64,000 nt of DNA from Morinoia aosen (taxonomy: Eukaryota > Arthropoda > Malacostraca > Amphipoda > Talitridae). The position numbers were made by a program, and so were the translations under genes. Below, piece by piece: positions 42,065-55,700 of the stretch (the stretch's first letter is position 1; every line of letters starts with the position of its first letter). Location: positions 1,640,838-1,704,837 of the forward strand of contig CM059580.1 in the NCBI GenBank assembly GCA_030386875.1. The letters run 5' to 3'. The notes beneath the pieces are model-generated. The model saw only the letters and a program-made list of their open reading frames with translations. It was not told the DNA's origin and ran no database searches.

Positions 42065-42412
42065 TTAATTATAAGAAAGTTTTATCCTCCCTCTACCACT
42101 ACAAAGATGTTCAAAGAGAAGAAGGATGAAGGCACCATTAGTATGAAGTTGAGGGAATGCAGAATCTATGCACAAGGTGCATAAAAAATAGCTAAGAAAA
42201 AAGTTCATGAAACATGAAAAAAAATTGGAGTAATAGGCATTGAAAAACAGAACATCAGTGAACCAAAAAAATATGGTTCATGACAAAACAAAAAATCTAT
42301 TCTACTTCAATGAAAAGAGGGCCAATCTAACCTTTAGCTCAGGACCTCACATAATCTTCCTGGGAGTGCTAATTCCCATAAATACAACAGTTGTACCCCC
42401 TGAGGGGATGCA
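42065..42412 (-). mobile_element. SINE-like repeat family S, copy 6
   Basis: The minus-strand copy has AAGAAAGTTTTATCCTCCCT, GGCACCATTAGTATGAAG and TACAACAGTTGTACCCCCTG as landmarks. Confidence 0.75.
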
Positions 42413-42717
42413 GTCACAGGTGGTGAACAAGGATTAATGCATTTGAAGGTCTTGGCTGCAGTGGACAACTATGATAGGAAGGCAAATAGATCGAGAGTTG
42501 CAAGGAAATTTAACTCGACAAAAGCACAGACACGTAGAATTTCAAGCATGAAGGGAATGCTCAGAACGATATAAAATGAGGGAAGCTACACACACACAAC
42601 CAAAGCAGGTAAATAGAAAAGGAAAGGAGGTGCACGACATTGAATGAGAGCTTCCAAGTGTAGAATTCAGATCTTCAGGGCCAAATGTGGCCTGGTGATG
42701 TGTTTATACTTGTCGCA

Positions 42718-42750
42718 CATGTATGCATGCATGCATGCATTCATTCATTC
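42718..42750 (+). repeat. ATGC/ATTC tetranucleotide tract
   Basis: GTATGCATGCATGCATGCAT followed by TCATTCATTC. Confidence 0.8.
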
Positions 42751-43994
42751 AAGCTCCAAATGTTTGAAAGCCAAAGGAATTACTGGAGTTTAAGATGCAG
42801 CTGATTGAAATACATATGCTCCAATAAGAAATTATTGGTGATTGGGATGCAACTGATTGAAATATATGTACTCCATTAAGAAATTATTGGAGATTGGGAT
42901 GCACCATTGATGGGGTGAGGTGAGCAAGTTGTGGACCTTGCTCACTTTGATTAGAGCTTCTTCCTTCTTTCTCTCTTGTCCCACTTTTGATTCTTGTCCA
43001 TTGGAATACACTCCAGCTGCTAAGTGAGACTACTTCATCTAGTCCTTACTGCTGAGTGAGTTCCGTAAGTTTTGGGAAATTGTGATCTGCGTACAAGCCA
43101 ACAGCATCCATCTATCAAGATCATCCTCACGTGCAGTGAAAGCAAGATAATTTGAGGATGATAAAATTTTGTGCTAGGCATTCATTTGTGGACTTCAAAA
43201 TGACACGCGGCAATCGTGAAGTTTGTGACAAGTACGTCATTGTGATCTTTGCCTCGTGTTTAGCTTTTATCCTTTGTTCCACGTGAGTTGAAATTCATTT
43301 CTATGTTAAAAAACTACTGCCACTTTTGGTTTTAAGTTGATATATACTCTTTGTTCTGAAGGAGATGAGTTTTTATCCTAGAATATGAATTGAAAATTTG
43401 TTCCAAGTGAGTTGAAATTCTGTTCTGTGTTCGGATAACAACTGACATTTTTGGTTGGTTTTAAGTTGAAGCATATTCTTCTTTGTTGTTTAGGGGATGA
43501 GATTTTGTCCTATGGTATGAATTGAAAATTTGGCTTAGAAATTCAAAATAAATCAACTGTACTATACTGTTCTAAACATCAAGGTTAAATTATTGGTAGT
43601 TTGAGCACAGATGACTTAAGCATTATGCAAGTGAGTTGCTAAAGTGAAAGTTTTATCTGTTGATCGATAGAAAGGTGGAATTCTCATGCATTTTGTGAAC
43701 ACGACTTTCTTCCCTAGTCTCATTGCTTGGGCTGCGTGTGGAGTGAGAGGAACGTGCGTCTTCTAAGCAGGAGGGGAAAATAATGAAAAGTTTCAAAAGA
43801 AATTTGACAAATTTAATCAATTATCTAGTAACATTACACGCTGATTATATAATTGAGTAACACGCTCAAGTTAACTGATCAGTAAATCTGTTGTGCTGGG
43901 TCCCCGTATCTCCCATGGAGCTTTGTCTTGTTTTGAATGCTTTAAAATATAATGTTTTTAATTTCATGCTTAGCACTTGTGTCAGAACTTCACT

Positions 43995-44180
43995 CACTTC
44001 ATAGTTTACTGTGCGTACAGGTTCAATGTATGTTTTTTTATTCTAACCATTAAAACTGTATGCTCCTTCATGGTTTCCTGTGCATACAGGTTTAATATAT
44101 GTTCTTTTATTCTAACCATTAAAACTGAATGCTCCTTCATAGTTTACTGTGCATACAGGTTTAATAAGTGTACTTTCATC
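43995..44180 (+). repeat. 69-bp repeat, 2.6 units
   Basis: GTGCATACAGGTTTAATATA, TATTCTAACCATTAAAACTG and GCTCCTTCATAGTTTACT recur at 44011, 44080 and 44149. Confidence 0.85.
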
Positions 44181-44647
44181 TCCCATTTTATCTAAAGATA
44201 GATGTTGTCAGTCGTTCACATTTCAAATGACAGCGGTTGCCTGAGAAGGTTTTATGTAGCCTTTACTTTCTATCTACTGATGTCTTCATCAGTGCCTTCC
44301 ATTCCAGCCAATTGTGTGTGAGATGGGAGGTTGTAGAAAACCAAATGTTGAATATTTATTTCATTTTTTTTTTTGAGAATGTTATTACCCTTTTTGTGAG
44401 GTCCTGAACTTTTTCAGCATTTATTTCAACTTTTTTCCAAATGCCATTTTTTTATACGAGGTCTTGAACTTCACAAACATTTTTAAATTATTTTTTTTTA
44501 ATGCCATTCATTTTTGTGCGAGATCCTAAACTTTTTCAGTATTCATATCATTAATTTTTTTCTTTAAAAATACCATTTATATGTGTGAGGTACTGGACTT
44601 CTTAAGAAGAGCATTTTCTGACGCAAAAATTTATTTGTTTGTTGCAG

Positions 44648-45387
44648 TCGTGTGAGCAGCAGCGGAGTGCGCCAAGAACCATTCGATGAACAACCCAAAC
44701 ATTCGGGGGCCTTTTCCAGGGCCCCCGAGGGGGCCCAACCAAAGGCTGGTTGTGCCCAACCCCAACGTTACCCAAATGGCCCAACTCACTCAGAATATGA
44801 CCAACCTTCTCATGTGCATGGCAAACCCAAACGGGAGCCCCAGACCTCTGAACATGGGCCCAGTTAACCCCAACATCAGACAAATGAATGCGAACATTGG
44901 CCCATGCAATCCAAATGTTCAGCAGATGGGGCGCGGGAATTCTAACATGGGCCAGCCAAACATGCGCCTCATGCACCCCAATGCCAGGCCTGGTTCTTTG
45001 AATTCAAAGCCCAACACTAGATTCGTACCCCCAAGCATGGGCCAGGGCCAAGTCAGTTCAAGCATGGGCCAGGGCCAAGTTCGTTCAAGCATGGGCCCCG
45101 TAGCCCAGCCTCTACTCCAGGCTCCAGGTGCCATGTCCTCAAGGGGAGCAGCTGGTCCCAGGTTTGGGCCTACCCCTGTGAGACCACCTGCGACAACTGG
45201 CGTGTCTGCACCGCCTGGCGTCACCACAACTGGACAGGATGTCAGGCCTGGCATCTCCCAGCCTGACCTGGCATCACCCCTGAGCTACTCTCAGACGGCG
45301 CTCTCTGCCCAGATGACGACCCGTCTTGGGGCACCCACCACCCAAACTAGGGCGTCGTCTCGAGGGGCTGAGGGGACCACATTCCGT
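44648..45387 (+). CDS. Gene B exon with start codon (Asn/Pro/Met-rich)
   Basis: Acceptor TTTGTTGCAG at 44647; ATG at 44686 is the first start after an in-frame TGA at 44652-44654 in the same exon, so at least one noncoding exon lies upstream. It encodes 234 residues of low complexity with PNIR, PNVTQM, SMGQGQV repeats and a proline-rich end. Phase 0 donor CGT|GTAAGT. Confidence 0.78.
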
Positions 45388-48300
45388 GTAAGTGAGCTTA
45401 ATAGAATTAAAAGGGCAAATTTTTGGAAATCTAATATGTAAAATGAAAAGAAGAAGCAATATAAAAGGAAATATTCTTTTAATTGCATACGTTTTGGAAT
45501 CTCCAATTTAATCATCAGTGTTGTTAAACGAAGAAAAAATTGCAATGAACAAATTGCAAGATTAATTCTTTGCCTGTAATGTATGCCACTGGTGGCCACA
45601 GAGGGAACTTTCATGATGCTGCTGACCAACCAGTATTCACAAACTCAATTTTCATAAATGCTTAAAGCTAAATGAACGCATGATCCTGTTAATGTTTATT
45701 TTCAAAATTTCTTCTTACAATTGCCTTTGAATTTGAGTTGAATATTGAACTTGAATCAATTGCTGTCTAAGTTTTGGGGTGTGTGAATCTCATCTTTCTA
45801 CATCACGCTTATTTCTTGGCAGAAAGTTTAGTGTTGGCTAAGTATGGGAGAAGTTAAACACTTATTTTGGTGTTTTCCAAGTGTGAACATGTCGCCAGTG
45901 TACACAGCCTGTCAAAAATGACAGTATTGGATATTTTACTCATAAATTTTCCCTGATGTGGATGCCCAACAAATATATCCATCCCAACAATACATATACA
46001 TAAATACATATACCGGGCTTATCCTCCCTATGGGAGGGTAGCCGACAGCAGGCCACAATCACCACACTTAGTCACTAGGAGGCGAGAGAGGCAGCACTGG
46101 CCGCACCTGAACTGCCAGGATCAGCAGCAGCCCAGCACAACCACCTTCCACAGTCAGGCCCGACAGCCACAGCTGGTTTACCCCAACCGCTTCATTGAGT
46201 GCAGCCCCTCCCCCCGCACATGACAGGTCAACCCCATCACACGCGGGCAGCTTCCAGTAACGCGTCAAAAAATAAAATTACCTCCTTATACACTGCCCCC
46301 GCTCACTTCTGTCCGCAGCCATCCCTCTCGCCACGTCCACAGTCAGACCCCTCTCATACAAAGCACGTCGCACCCCATCCATCCAACTCATCCGTGGTCT
46401 ACCTCGCGCTCAAAGACCACTCACTTCCGACATATATATCTTTTTCACCAGCCGCTCAACATTCATTCTTTCAACATGCCCAAACCATCCAAGCACTCTT
46501 TCATCCACTCGCCTGCTCAACTTTTTGATAACACCCGTCTGCCCCCTAACCAACTCATTCCTGATCCTATCTCTTCTAGTTGCTCCATACATGCTCCTCA
46601 AACACTTCATCTCAAACACATCCAACTTCCTTCTCTCAGCTGCTCTCAACCCCCAGGACTCTGCTCCATACAACAAAACTGGCACAATCAAACTTTCATA
46701 CAGTCCCCTCTTAGCATTCATACTCAAACTCCTGCATTCAAAAACTTTCCTCATTGCACTCAATGTCTTACAACCTTCACTCACTCGATGCTTCACTTCT
46801 ACTTCCATCTATCCTTAAGTCACCTCCGACCCGAGGTACCTAAAATGTTCTACCTCCTCTAAAACTTCCCCATTCAACCTCACATCCAAAGTTCCAAACA
46901 CTCCACCTCTTGAACATCTCATCACCTTACTTTTATTCACATTTACCCTTAATTTCCGCCTTTCGCACACTCTACCAAACTCTGCAACCAGTCTCCTCAG
47001 TTTTTCCTCTGAATCAGCCACAAGCGCTGTATCATCTGCAAACAATAGCTGACACACTTCCCAATACATACCATTTCGTCCCACCAACTGCGCACCTTTT
47101 CCCAACACTCTGGCATTCACTTCTCTCACCACACCATCCATAAACAAATTAAACAACCACGGCGACATCACACATCCCTGTCTCACACCTGTCACAACTA
47201 AGAACCATTCACTCACCTCATTCCCTACTCTCACACATGCTCTGCTATCAATGTAGAAACTCTTGATCGCATTCAACAGTCTCCCACCCACTCCATACAA
47301 ACTTACCACTAGCCTCGCGATCCACTCTGTCATACGCCTTCTCTAGATCCATAAATGCCCAATATACATCCTTTCCCTTTAATAAGTATTTTTCATTCAC
47401 CTGCCTCACAGCAAACATTTGATCCACACAACCTCTACCACACCTAAAACCACACTGTTCTTCAGCAAGCACACGATCCGTCAACACTCTCACTCTTCCA
47501 ATTAACACTCTTCCACACAGCTTCCCAACAACACTCAGTAGACTTATACCCCTAGAATTACTGCACTCATACCTGTCACCTTTCCCCTTGTACAACGGAA
47601 CTACGCACGCGCTACTCCAATCATCCTGCACTTTACTAGCTTCGAAACACACATTTAATAAACGCACCAACCATTCTATAACCACATTTCCTCCTTTCTA
47701 TAGACATTCAACCGTGCAGCCATCCAAACCTGGAGCTTTCCCGTTTTTCATTTCATCCAACGCACATCTCACCTCTGCACTTCTTATTCGACTTCTATTC
47801 ACTTCACCAAACAGAAGCATTCTAACATCACTTCTAACAGCTACTACTCTCGCAATCTATCATCCCTCACGTTCAGCAGTTCCTCAAAATACTCCGCCCA
47901 TCTCTTTCTCACATCACAACTCTCCACTAGCAGCCTACCATTTGTATCCATCTGGCTTCACTTCCAACACTACAACTTCACTTCACTTCCAACAGTACCC
48001 GCCATTAAATAAATCCTCCAGATGTGGATGCCCAACAAATATATCCATCCCAACAGTACCCACCATTAAATAAATCCTCCAGATGTGGATGCCCAACAAA
48101 TATATCCATCCCAACAGTACCCGCCATTAAATAAATCCTCCAGATGTGGATGCCCAACAAATATATCCATCCCAACAGTGCCCGCCATTAAAATATTCCT
48201 GCACTTGTGCACTGGTGAAACTCGTATCACAGATACGGTCATTGCGCGTCCTTCAAGATCATATAAAAGAAGCTGTATCACCAAACATGTTTAAGTTGGC

Positions 48301-48996
48301 AAGATTGGTCAACATAATGTAGAGTGCATAAAAATATAAATTTATAAATGAATGTGCATACTGAAAGCATTATCAGGTAAGATGGATGAATAAAATGATG
48401 GATAGATTTATTTAGAAATAAATGATTATTCATTATACAAAAACATATAATAATATTCTTTAAACAGAAATATAACATCATTAATGCAGGAATATAATAT
48501 TATTAACCCTAAAACACTAACCTATTTTTTGAGCATAGCGTACACAGTGCAAATGATACCCATGTTTAGCATTCTAGGATTATACAGAAATATGCTATTA
48601 TTATTAATACAGAAATATAATATTCTTTATACATAAATATAATATTCTTTATACAGAAACATATTATTCTTTGCATAGAACAATAGAACATAGATTGACA
48701 CAATGTACGGTCCGCAGCACCAGGAGAAGATGTTCTTGCCGAGCGTGTGTGGGGCCCTGGACGAGGGGCCGCTGCGCCAGATGCTGCTGGCCCACCTCGG
48801 CCCCATCAGCAGCAAGACGAACATCGTGCCCCAGCTCAGGGGCGGCAGGACCACCAATGAGAAGCTTCATTTCTACCTGGGGTGGGTGTATATGTACTCT
48901 TGCTCTCAGTGAAGTAAACGTTGATAGTTGGGAGCGCACCTTGTGCATAGATTCGGCTCTCCCTTGGCTCCATTATATGAGGTGCACTTGGGGGTG

Positions 48997-49031
<35 letters not shown>

Positions 49032-49699
49032 GGTGCGCCAGAGAAACTCACTTATTTGAAAGGTCAATAAAAGCAAAAGTACTGCAGTTATTGTTTTATT
49101 GTCTTTTTTATTTGATAATACAATATCCCAATTTTGTTTTACACTGTTTTGAAAATGACATCGGCTAAATGGCGACCCCCATTGCGCATACACTGATTAA
49201 GTCGATTTTTGAAGTGCGTGTCCACTCTTTGCAGCATATCAATCGGTATGTTGGCAATGGCATCGCGAATGTTGTTTTTGAGGTGAGCTATTGTCCGTGG
49301 TCGATCGACATAAACCAGCGATTTCAAATAACCCCATAAAAAGAAATTGCGTGGAGCCAAATCTCAAAGTTTGAACGGTGATGGGATTCCATGTGATGGA
49401 TAGTTTACTTCAAAAATCGACTTAATCAGTGTATGCGCAATGGGGGTCGCCATTTAGCCAATGTCATTTTCAAAACAGTGTAAAACAAAATTGGGATATT
49501 GTATTCTCAAATAAAAAAGACAATAAAACAATAACTGCAGTACTTTTGCTTTTATTGACCTTTCAAATAAGTAAGTTTCTCTGGCGCACCCTGTATATAT
49601 ACTCATGTTTTCAGTGGAGTAAATGTTGGTAGTTGGGAGCACACCTTGTGCATAGATTCTGTGTTCCCTTGACCCTATAATATAAGGTCTACTTGGGGG

Positions 49700-49730
<31 letters not shown>

Positions 49731-52700
49731 CTTTTCTTCTCAGTGGAGTAAACATTGCCTGCTGGAAACACACCTTGTGCATAGCTAGTCTGGTTCATAA
49801 TTCAATTACGAGGAAAATTGTTATTGTAGTTAGCTCATTATTCCCCACCCAATATTGTGAGGAATTTAGACAGGCCAGGTCTTTACACTTGTGTTAGCCC
49901 ACACAAGGATCTCTGGTCATGGTACTCTAATTCGAGTTTGTGCGTTTGCATAACCCAGGGTGCGTACAGGCATGGAGAAGCATGGAAAGTAGTTGAATTT
50001 CGAAAATAAAATTCAAGGCCTCGAAAGTAGTGGAATTTTAAAAATGGTCATTGAAAGTCATGAAATTTTAGGATTTTCGTGAAAAGAAAATTTTACTGTT
50101 GAAAATTTTCGTTCCGTTTGGTCCGCGTTGAGCGAGGCGTTGTCAGTAACCTTCGAGTGTTACTTGGGCTCTGATTGGTTGATACAGCTACGTCTTTAGT
50201 GTCCGCGATTTTGATTGGTTCTCAGGCGTCACGTGAAACCAAACGCGCTCAGTGTGACTGAAGACACGCGCTCGCTCGGACCATTGACTGAAGACACGCA
50301 TTGTGCTCGCTCGGACCATTGATCAGATGGCTGCAAAGAAGTGAATGAGAGGCTTGCTTTCTCCTTCAGGGATGATGTTAAGAATTTCCTTGTTGCTGTC
50401 ATCAAGAAGATTGTTGAGAAGTCACCTTTGAAGTTCGGGTTGGCCCGAAACATGGGCTGGCTGGTGCCAAGTGTCTTTGTGGATCGCACAAAGAGAGAGA
50501 AGACCAAGTCCATGCTGAAAAACTGTCTGCAGCTGCTCAGCGATGCTGAGAGGCTACCACAGGGTGACATCGATGAGGTGATGGGCCAGTTTTCAGAGTT
50601 CTTTGATGAGGCACAGAGGAAGATCAGCACTTTCAACAGTTTTCAGCAAGACACTGATTGGCTAGATGTCTTCTGGAGCAGCCAGCTGGCCACATCCTCC
50701 CTCAAGAAACTGTGGCTGGTTGTGAAGATGCTACTGGTCCTGTCACATGGCCAGGCTTCAGTGGAAAGGGGCTTTTCTGTGAGCAAGCAGCTCATGGAAG
50801 TCAACATGGGTGAGAACACCATCGTGGCGCAGAGAGTGGTCATGGACCACATCAAACATGTAGGAGGTATCTCCAAAGTTGACATTTCCAAGAAACTCCT
50901 CTTTTCAGCTTCACAGGGCAGACAGCGCTATCAACACTACCTGGATCAAAAGAAGGAAGAGGCAGAGAAGCAGAAGAAGGGAGAGAAGAGGAAGAGAGAA
51001 CTGGATGAAGTGGAGAACCTGAAGACAAAACGGAAGAGGATGGAGGAGAGTCTGCAAGCGCTGGTGGAGGATGCTGACAGCTTTGCACGGAAGGCAGAGG
51101 ACAAGAATGATTTGCGCCTACTGGCAAAGTCAAATGCATTGAGGAAATCAGCCAAAGACAAGCAAGAACAACTCAAGGGGCTGAATGCGGAAATTAATGA
51201 CAAACTTAATGCACTGGCAAATGCATAGCAGATGCTATTGAACTGTCCAGCATGACTGTTTGGTGTTGTGATGATGATTTACACATTTATGAAAACAAAA
51301 CCTGCAAGTAATGATGAATGTTCTGTGAAGTTTATGACTGAAATACATTTATTGTGCTGCAATTTAACTTTGTGTGACATTATTTTGGGCAGAGAGAGGT
51401 AGTGAAAATGTGATTTGGTTGGCATAAAAAGTCATGAAAAAGTAGTGGAATTTTGAACCTCAGAGCCTGTACGCACCCTGAATTAACCAGTAATTGTATG
51501 AACATCAAGCAGGCTTAGTTTGCAGTGTATGCAGTTGAGAATGGTAAAATTTTAGTGTATGAATCCTGAAAATATTGATGTATGTAGGTTGAAAATGCAA
51601 AAATAATGATGTATCTAGGTTAAAAATGCAAAAATAATGATGTATCTAGGTTAAAAATGCAAATATATTGATGTGTGTAGGTTAAAAATGCAAAAATATT
51701 GATGTGTGTAGGTTAAAAATGCAAAAATATTGATGAATATAGGTTAAAATGCTGAAATATTGATGTATGTAGGTTAAAATGCTGAAATATTGATGTATGT
51801 AGGTTAAAAATACAAAAATATTGATGTATGTAGGTTAACAATGCTGAAATATTGATGTGTGTAGGTTAAATTGCTGAAATATTGATGAATGTAGGTTAAC
51901 AATGCTGAAATATTGATGAATGTAGGTTAACAATGCTGAAATATTGATGTATGTAGGTTAAAATGCTAAAATATTGATGTATGTAGGTTAAAAATACAAA
52001 AATATTGATGTATGTAGGTGAACAATGCTGAAATATTGATGTGTGTAGGTTAAAATGCTGAAATATTGATGAATGTAGGTTAACAATGCTGAAATATTGA
52101 TGAATGTAGGTTAACAATGCTGAAATATTGATGAATGTAGGTTAAAATGCTAAAATATTGATGTATGTAGGTTAACAATGCTGAAATATTGATGTATGTA
52201 GGTAAACAATGCTGAAATATTGATGCATGTAAAATTGACGCTAGAAGTGAACGTTTTACGATGGCAGATCAAACGACGAGTGGAGCTTCAACGAGGCAAA
52301 GCGGATGATCATCGTGCTGGTGCAGTCGGTGGTGACGGAGATGCAGGACCTGCTTGCTGAGGAGGACGACGATGACGATGCTCCCCCAGCAGGCACACCC
52401 AGCAGCACCCCCACCTTCGTCAGTAGCGCCACCTCTGCGCCCTCGGGGACCTCCACCTTCGTCAGTAGCGCCAGGCCCTCAGTGCTGAACACAAAAGCCA
52501 TCACAGACCCGGTGGGGATATTCACGTCAAAGGACTCTGCCAAAATTTCGGAGGAGGAGAAGCGGGAGAAGGTGAAGAATGTCATCGCTGACCAGAAGTT
52601 CATCTTCGAGAGCAAGCTGCGCGCGAAGGGCGCCACAGCTACTGCTGGGGACGACGGGGAGGTGGAGGTGGTGGTGACAGAGGGTGCCCCACACCCCCAG

Positions 52701-55700
52701 CAGGAGCAGAAGCGGCGGGAACAGCTGCAGAAGGCTGTCGATATCCTCGGCTGCCTCAGCAAGGACGGTAGAGGTGAGGCGTCGTTGTGGCACTGTTCAC
52801 TGAGTTCTGGTCTCATTTGACTGTGTTGACTGGAGTGTTCACTGAGTTTGGTTGTGATTTGACTGTGTCTCCACTTCCACTTGAGAAGTGGAATAGCGAG
52901 TCCTGCCAGTCTCCTACTATAGGGGCCTTACCGGGTCAACAGTTATCCCCCAACAACTGTGTTCACTGGAGATTTGACTGAGTGTAGTTAGGGTTTGCTG
53001 GAGATTTGATGGAGCGTAGTTTTGATGTGACCATTTACTGAAGAGTTAACTTGGCTTACCAGAGATTTGACTGATCATAGTTTTGATTAAGCTGTGCCGG
53101 TGTCCCTTCCAACCTCTCACCACTGTGCAGGAATCAACGAACAAAACGCCAGTCCCCCCCTCATTGTGGGGGAGGTGATCCACAACAGCCCTCCCCCCTC
53201 CCCGGCCCGCGTGGGGCTGCTGGGGCACCACCCCCCTCCCCACTTCCCCCCTCTCCCCTACTCTGGGCCCCCACTTATGCCAGACCTCTACTCTCGTAAC
53301 GGTCGGGGCAGGACACGGGGGCGCGGGAGGGGGGAGAATGGGGGGAAATGGGCGTCTAACTCCCCCCCACCCTCTGGGGATCGAGCAGAACTCCCCCCAC
53401 TGTCAGAGAACCTCATGTCGCGTCTGGGGGGCGTGGCCCCTGCCGAGCCCCCGCCTGGGGAAGGGACCCCCCTGCAGTCCCGCCTGGAGGGAATATCCCA
53501 CCGCCAGTCCCCCCCCGCCGGCCGCAGGGGCAGGAGGAAGAAGAAGGACAGAAGCAGGGACCGCAAGGGCCACGACGACGACATCCAGGTTACGTGTTTA
53601 GGCCATTTTTTTTTTGCCTCCTCAAACGACATCCGTTTGGTCCTTTGTTGCGTCCTCGCTTGGATTCTGGGATTGTGCTTGAATGATAGAAATGATGGAT
53701 AGGAATAAGGGATTGTACCCAGCACTGGTGTGGCTGCAGCGCACTGCGTTACGATAAGCAAGGTACTACTTGTGCTGTGACCGAGGCATTCTTTTACGTT
53801 GACCACCTTACTGAAAACACCAGCCTAAGAAGTAGTCTGGCTCCAGCGGCAGCAAAGTTTGGGCTGAAAGTCGGTCAGTCAGGAGTCTTAGAGAGAGCGA
53901 GGCAGGGTGCAGACCTGTTTTCTTGTGTGCCGCGCAGGCTAATGCGTGGATTGTTGCCCCTATATGCTCTACTCGTACGCCGTGTTCCTGAGCAACACGT
54001 GCGGTTGTCAGGTTTTGTCAGTGTTGTCAGCACTTGCGCCTGCGGGCTGCCTCGGTGGCTCTACTTGTGCTATAAGCTCGTGTGTTTAAGCTACCTGAGT
54101 CGAGGACTTTCCTAGTCTCAAGTCGTCAAGCCTATTTAAAGTGCGGTCTTTGCCAGTTTTTCACCTTCTAAATCTTTTTAAAACTGTTTGTCAATAAACG
54201 CGAACTTTTTAATCGCATTGCAAATGCTAGCTAATAAAGTGCAATTCCTTCGGTTAATTTAACCACGTTTTTAATAAATTATCAAACTACCGGAACTGTT
54301 TTACTATAGGCATTCCAACTGCATAGAAACGCAAAGATTTCCGTGGAAAAGGAAAGAAAAGAATAACGACATTGAAATAATTTATTGAACACCATCACAG
54401 TCCATTGTGAATCGTCTGTCGGCAATTTATAGTGGTCAGGAATCCTGAAGTCGTAGTTTATCGGCCACAGTGCTATGTCTTGTTCATGGTGAAATGTGTG
54501 GTGTATGTGAGGGCCTGAGCTAAAGTTTCGGTAGGCTTCCTTTTGTTAAAATAGAGTAGGTTTTTGTTTTGTTACGGACCATCTTTTTTCGGTTGACTGC
54601 TGTCCTGTTTTTCAACACCTACTACTTTCTTCTTCAACTTTGATCTTGTTTCATGAACTTCTTTCCTAGCTTACTGTTTCTGTGCACCTTGTGCATAGAT
54701 TCCACGTTCCCTCAACTTCATACTAAATAGTGCCTTCCTCCTTCCTCTCTTAGAACATCTTTGTCGTGCAGTTAAGGGAGGCTAGAACTTTCATATATAA
54801 TAATAATAATAATGTGAGGCGTGGTGTGCATGTGCATGTGCATGTGCGTGTGCATTCTGGTGTGAGGCATGATGGTGTGTTCGTGTGTGTGAGGCGTAGA
54901 GGCAGCTATACCCATGCCTCATACCAACACCTCCACTGACAGGTGCTGGCAGAGAAGCCCCCCGTGGTGAGCGCGTCCCCCCTCCCGGACAAGGGGGGGT
55001 CCGCCCCGCTCCCACCCCCCCTCATAGACCCCGCGCTGGACTACCTCTACAACCCCACCGTCGTGGAGACCATCCACCGCTCCAAGGTGGGTTGTGGTGG
55101 TTGGTTGGGTGGCCTCTTTTTATTTTATTATCGACACATGTCATGTACAGTAGGGTGGCCAGTACTCATAGGTTCAATTTTTTTCACGGAATTTTCTTGA
55201 CAGGACCCCCTAAAAAGGTAAGTTTGATAGAAAAAATGATATTGGTGAAGTTTTTAGACCATTTGAACATCGTTGACCCGTGCCCCAACGGCCTCAAAGT
55301 TCTAAAAAAATCGTGAAAAATGCCATTTTTCAGAACTTTGAGGCCGTTGGGGCACGGGGTTAACGATGTTCAAATGGTCTGAAACTTTACCAGTATCATT
55401 TTTTCTATCAAACTTACCTTTTTAGGGGGTCCCGTCAAGAAAATTCCGTGAAAAAATCTACCCTATGAGTACTGGCCACCCTACTGTACAGTCATACCTC
55501 AACATACGACGCGATGTTCGGTCAAGGCTCTCACTTCTTAGTTATAATTAGTTTTATTTTTTCATTTTTTGTATGTTAATTACATTTTCTTTGGTCCCAA
55601 GAAGGCTAGTGCTTCTTATTTGTAATTAGTTGTATTTTTTCATTCATTATCATCATAATCCCATTATCATAGGTTCCAATTTGGCTAGTGCTTCTTAGTT

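Larger units (their letters stand above)
42413..44647 (+). other. AT-rich upstream flank or 5' intron of gene B
   Basis: No coding exon found. Two related segments (43265-43400 and 43400-43560, GTTGAAATTCTGTTCTGTGT) are a diverged tandem duplication. A CAG acceptor closes the region. Confidence 0.5.
48871..49790 (+). repeat. About 120-bp repeat seeded from a gene B donor, 3 copies, split by a mariner
   Basis: CTACCTGGG|GTGGGTGTATAT at the junction recurs as GCACTTGGGGGTGGGTATAT near 48988 and CTACTTGGGGGGTGTGTGTG near 49691. Each copy carries TTCTCAGTGGAGTAAACxTT, CACCTTGTGCATAGATTC and, in two copies, an expanded (TA)n or (TG)n. The 565-bp mariner sits after copy two. Confidence 0.82.

Noticed and set aside
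44602-44976. Minus-strand frame of 124 codons over the first gene B exon
   Set aside because: Shadow of the repetitive Asn/Pro codons on the plus strand, which has a start codon, an upstream stop and a matching splice network.
48703-48717. ATG at 48703 as the start of gene B
   Set aside because: An acceptor at 48717 joins in phase with the 234-codon exon ending at 45387, so the ATG is more likely intronic, although an alternative start cannot be excluded.
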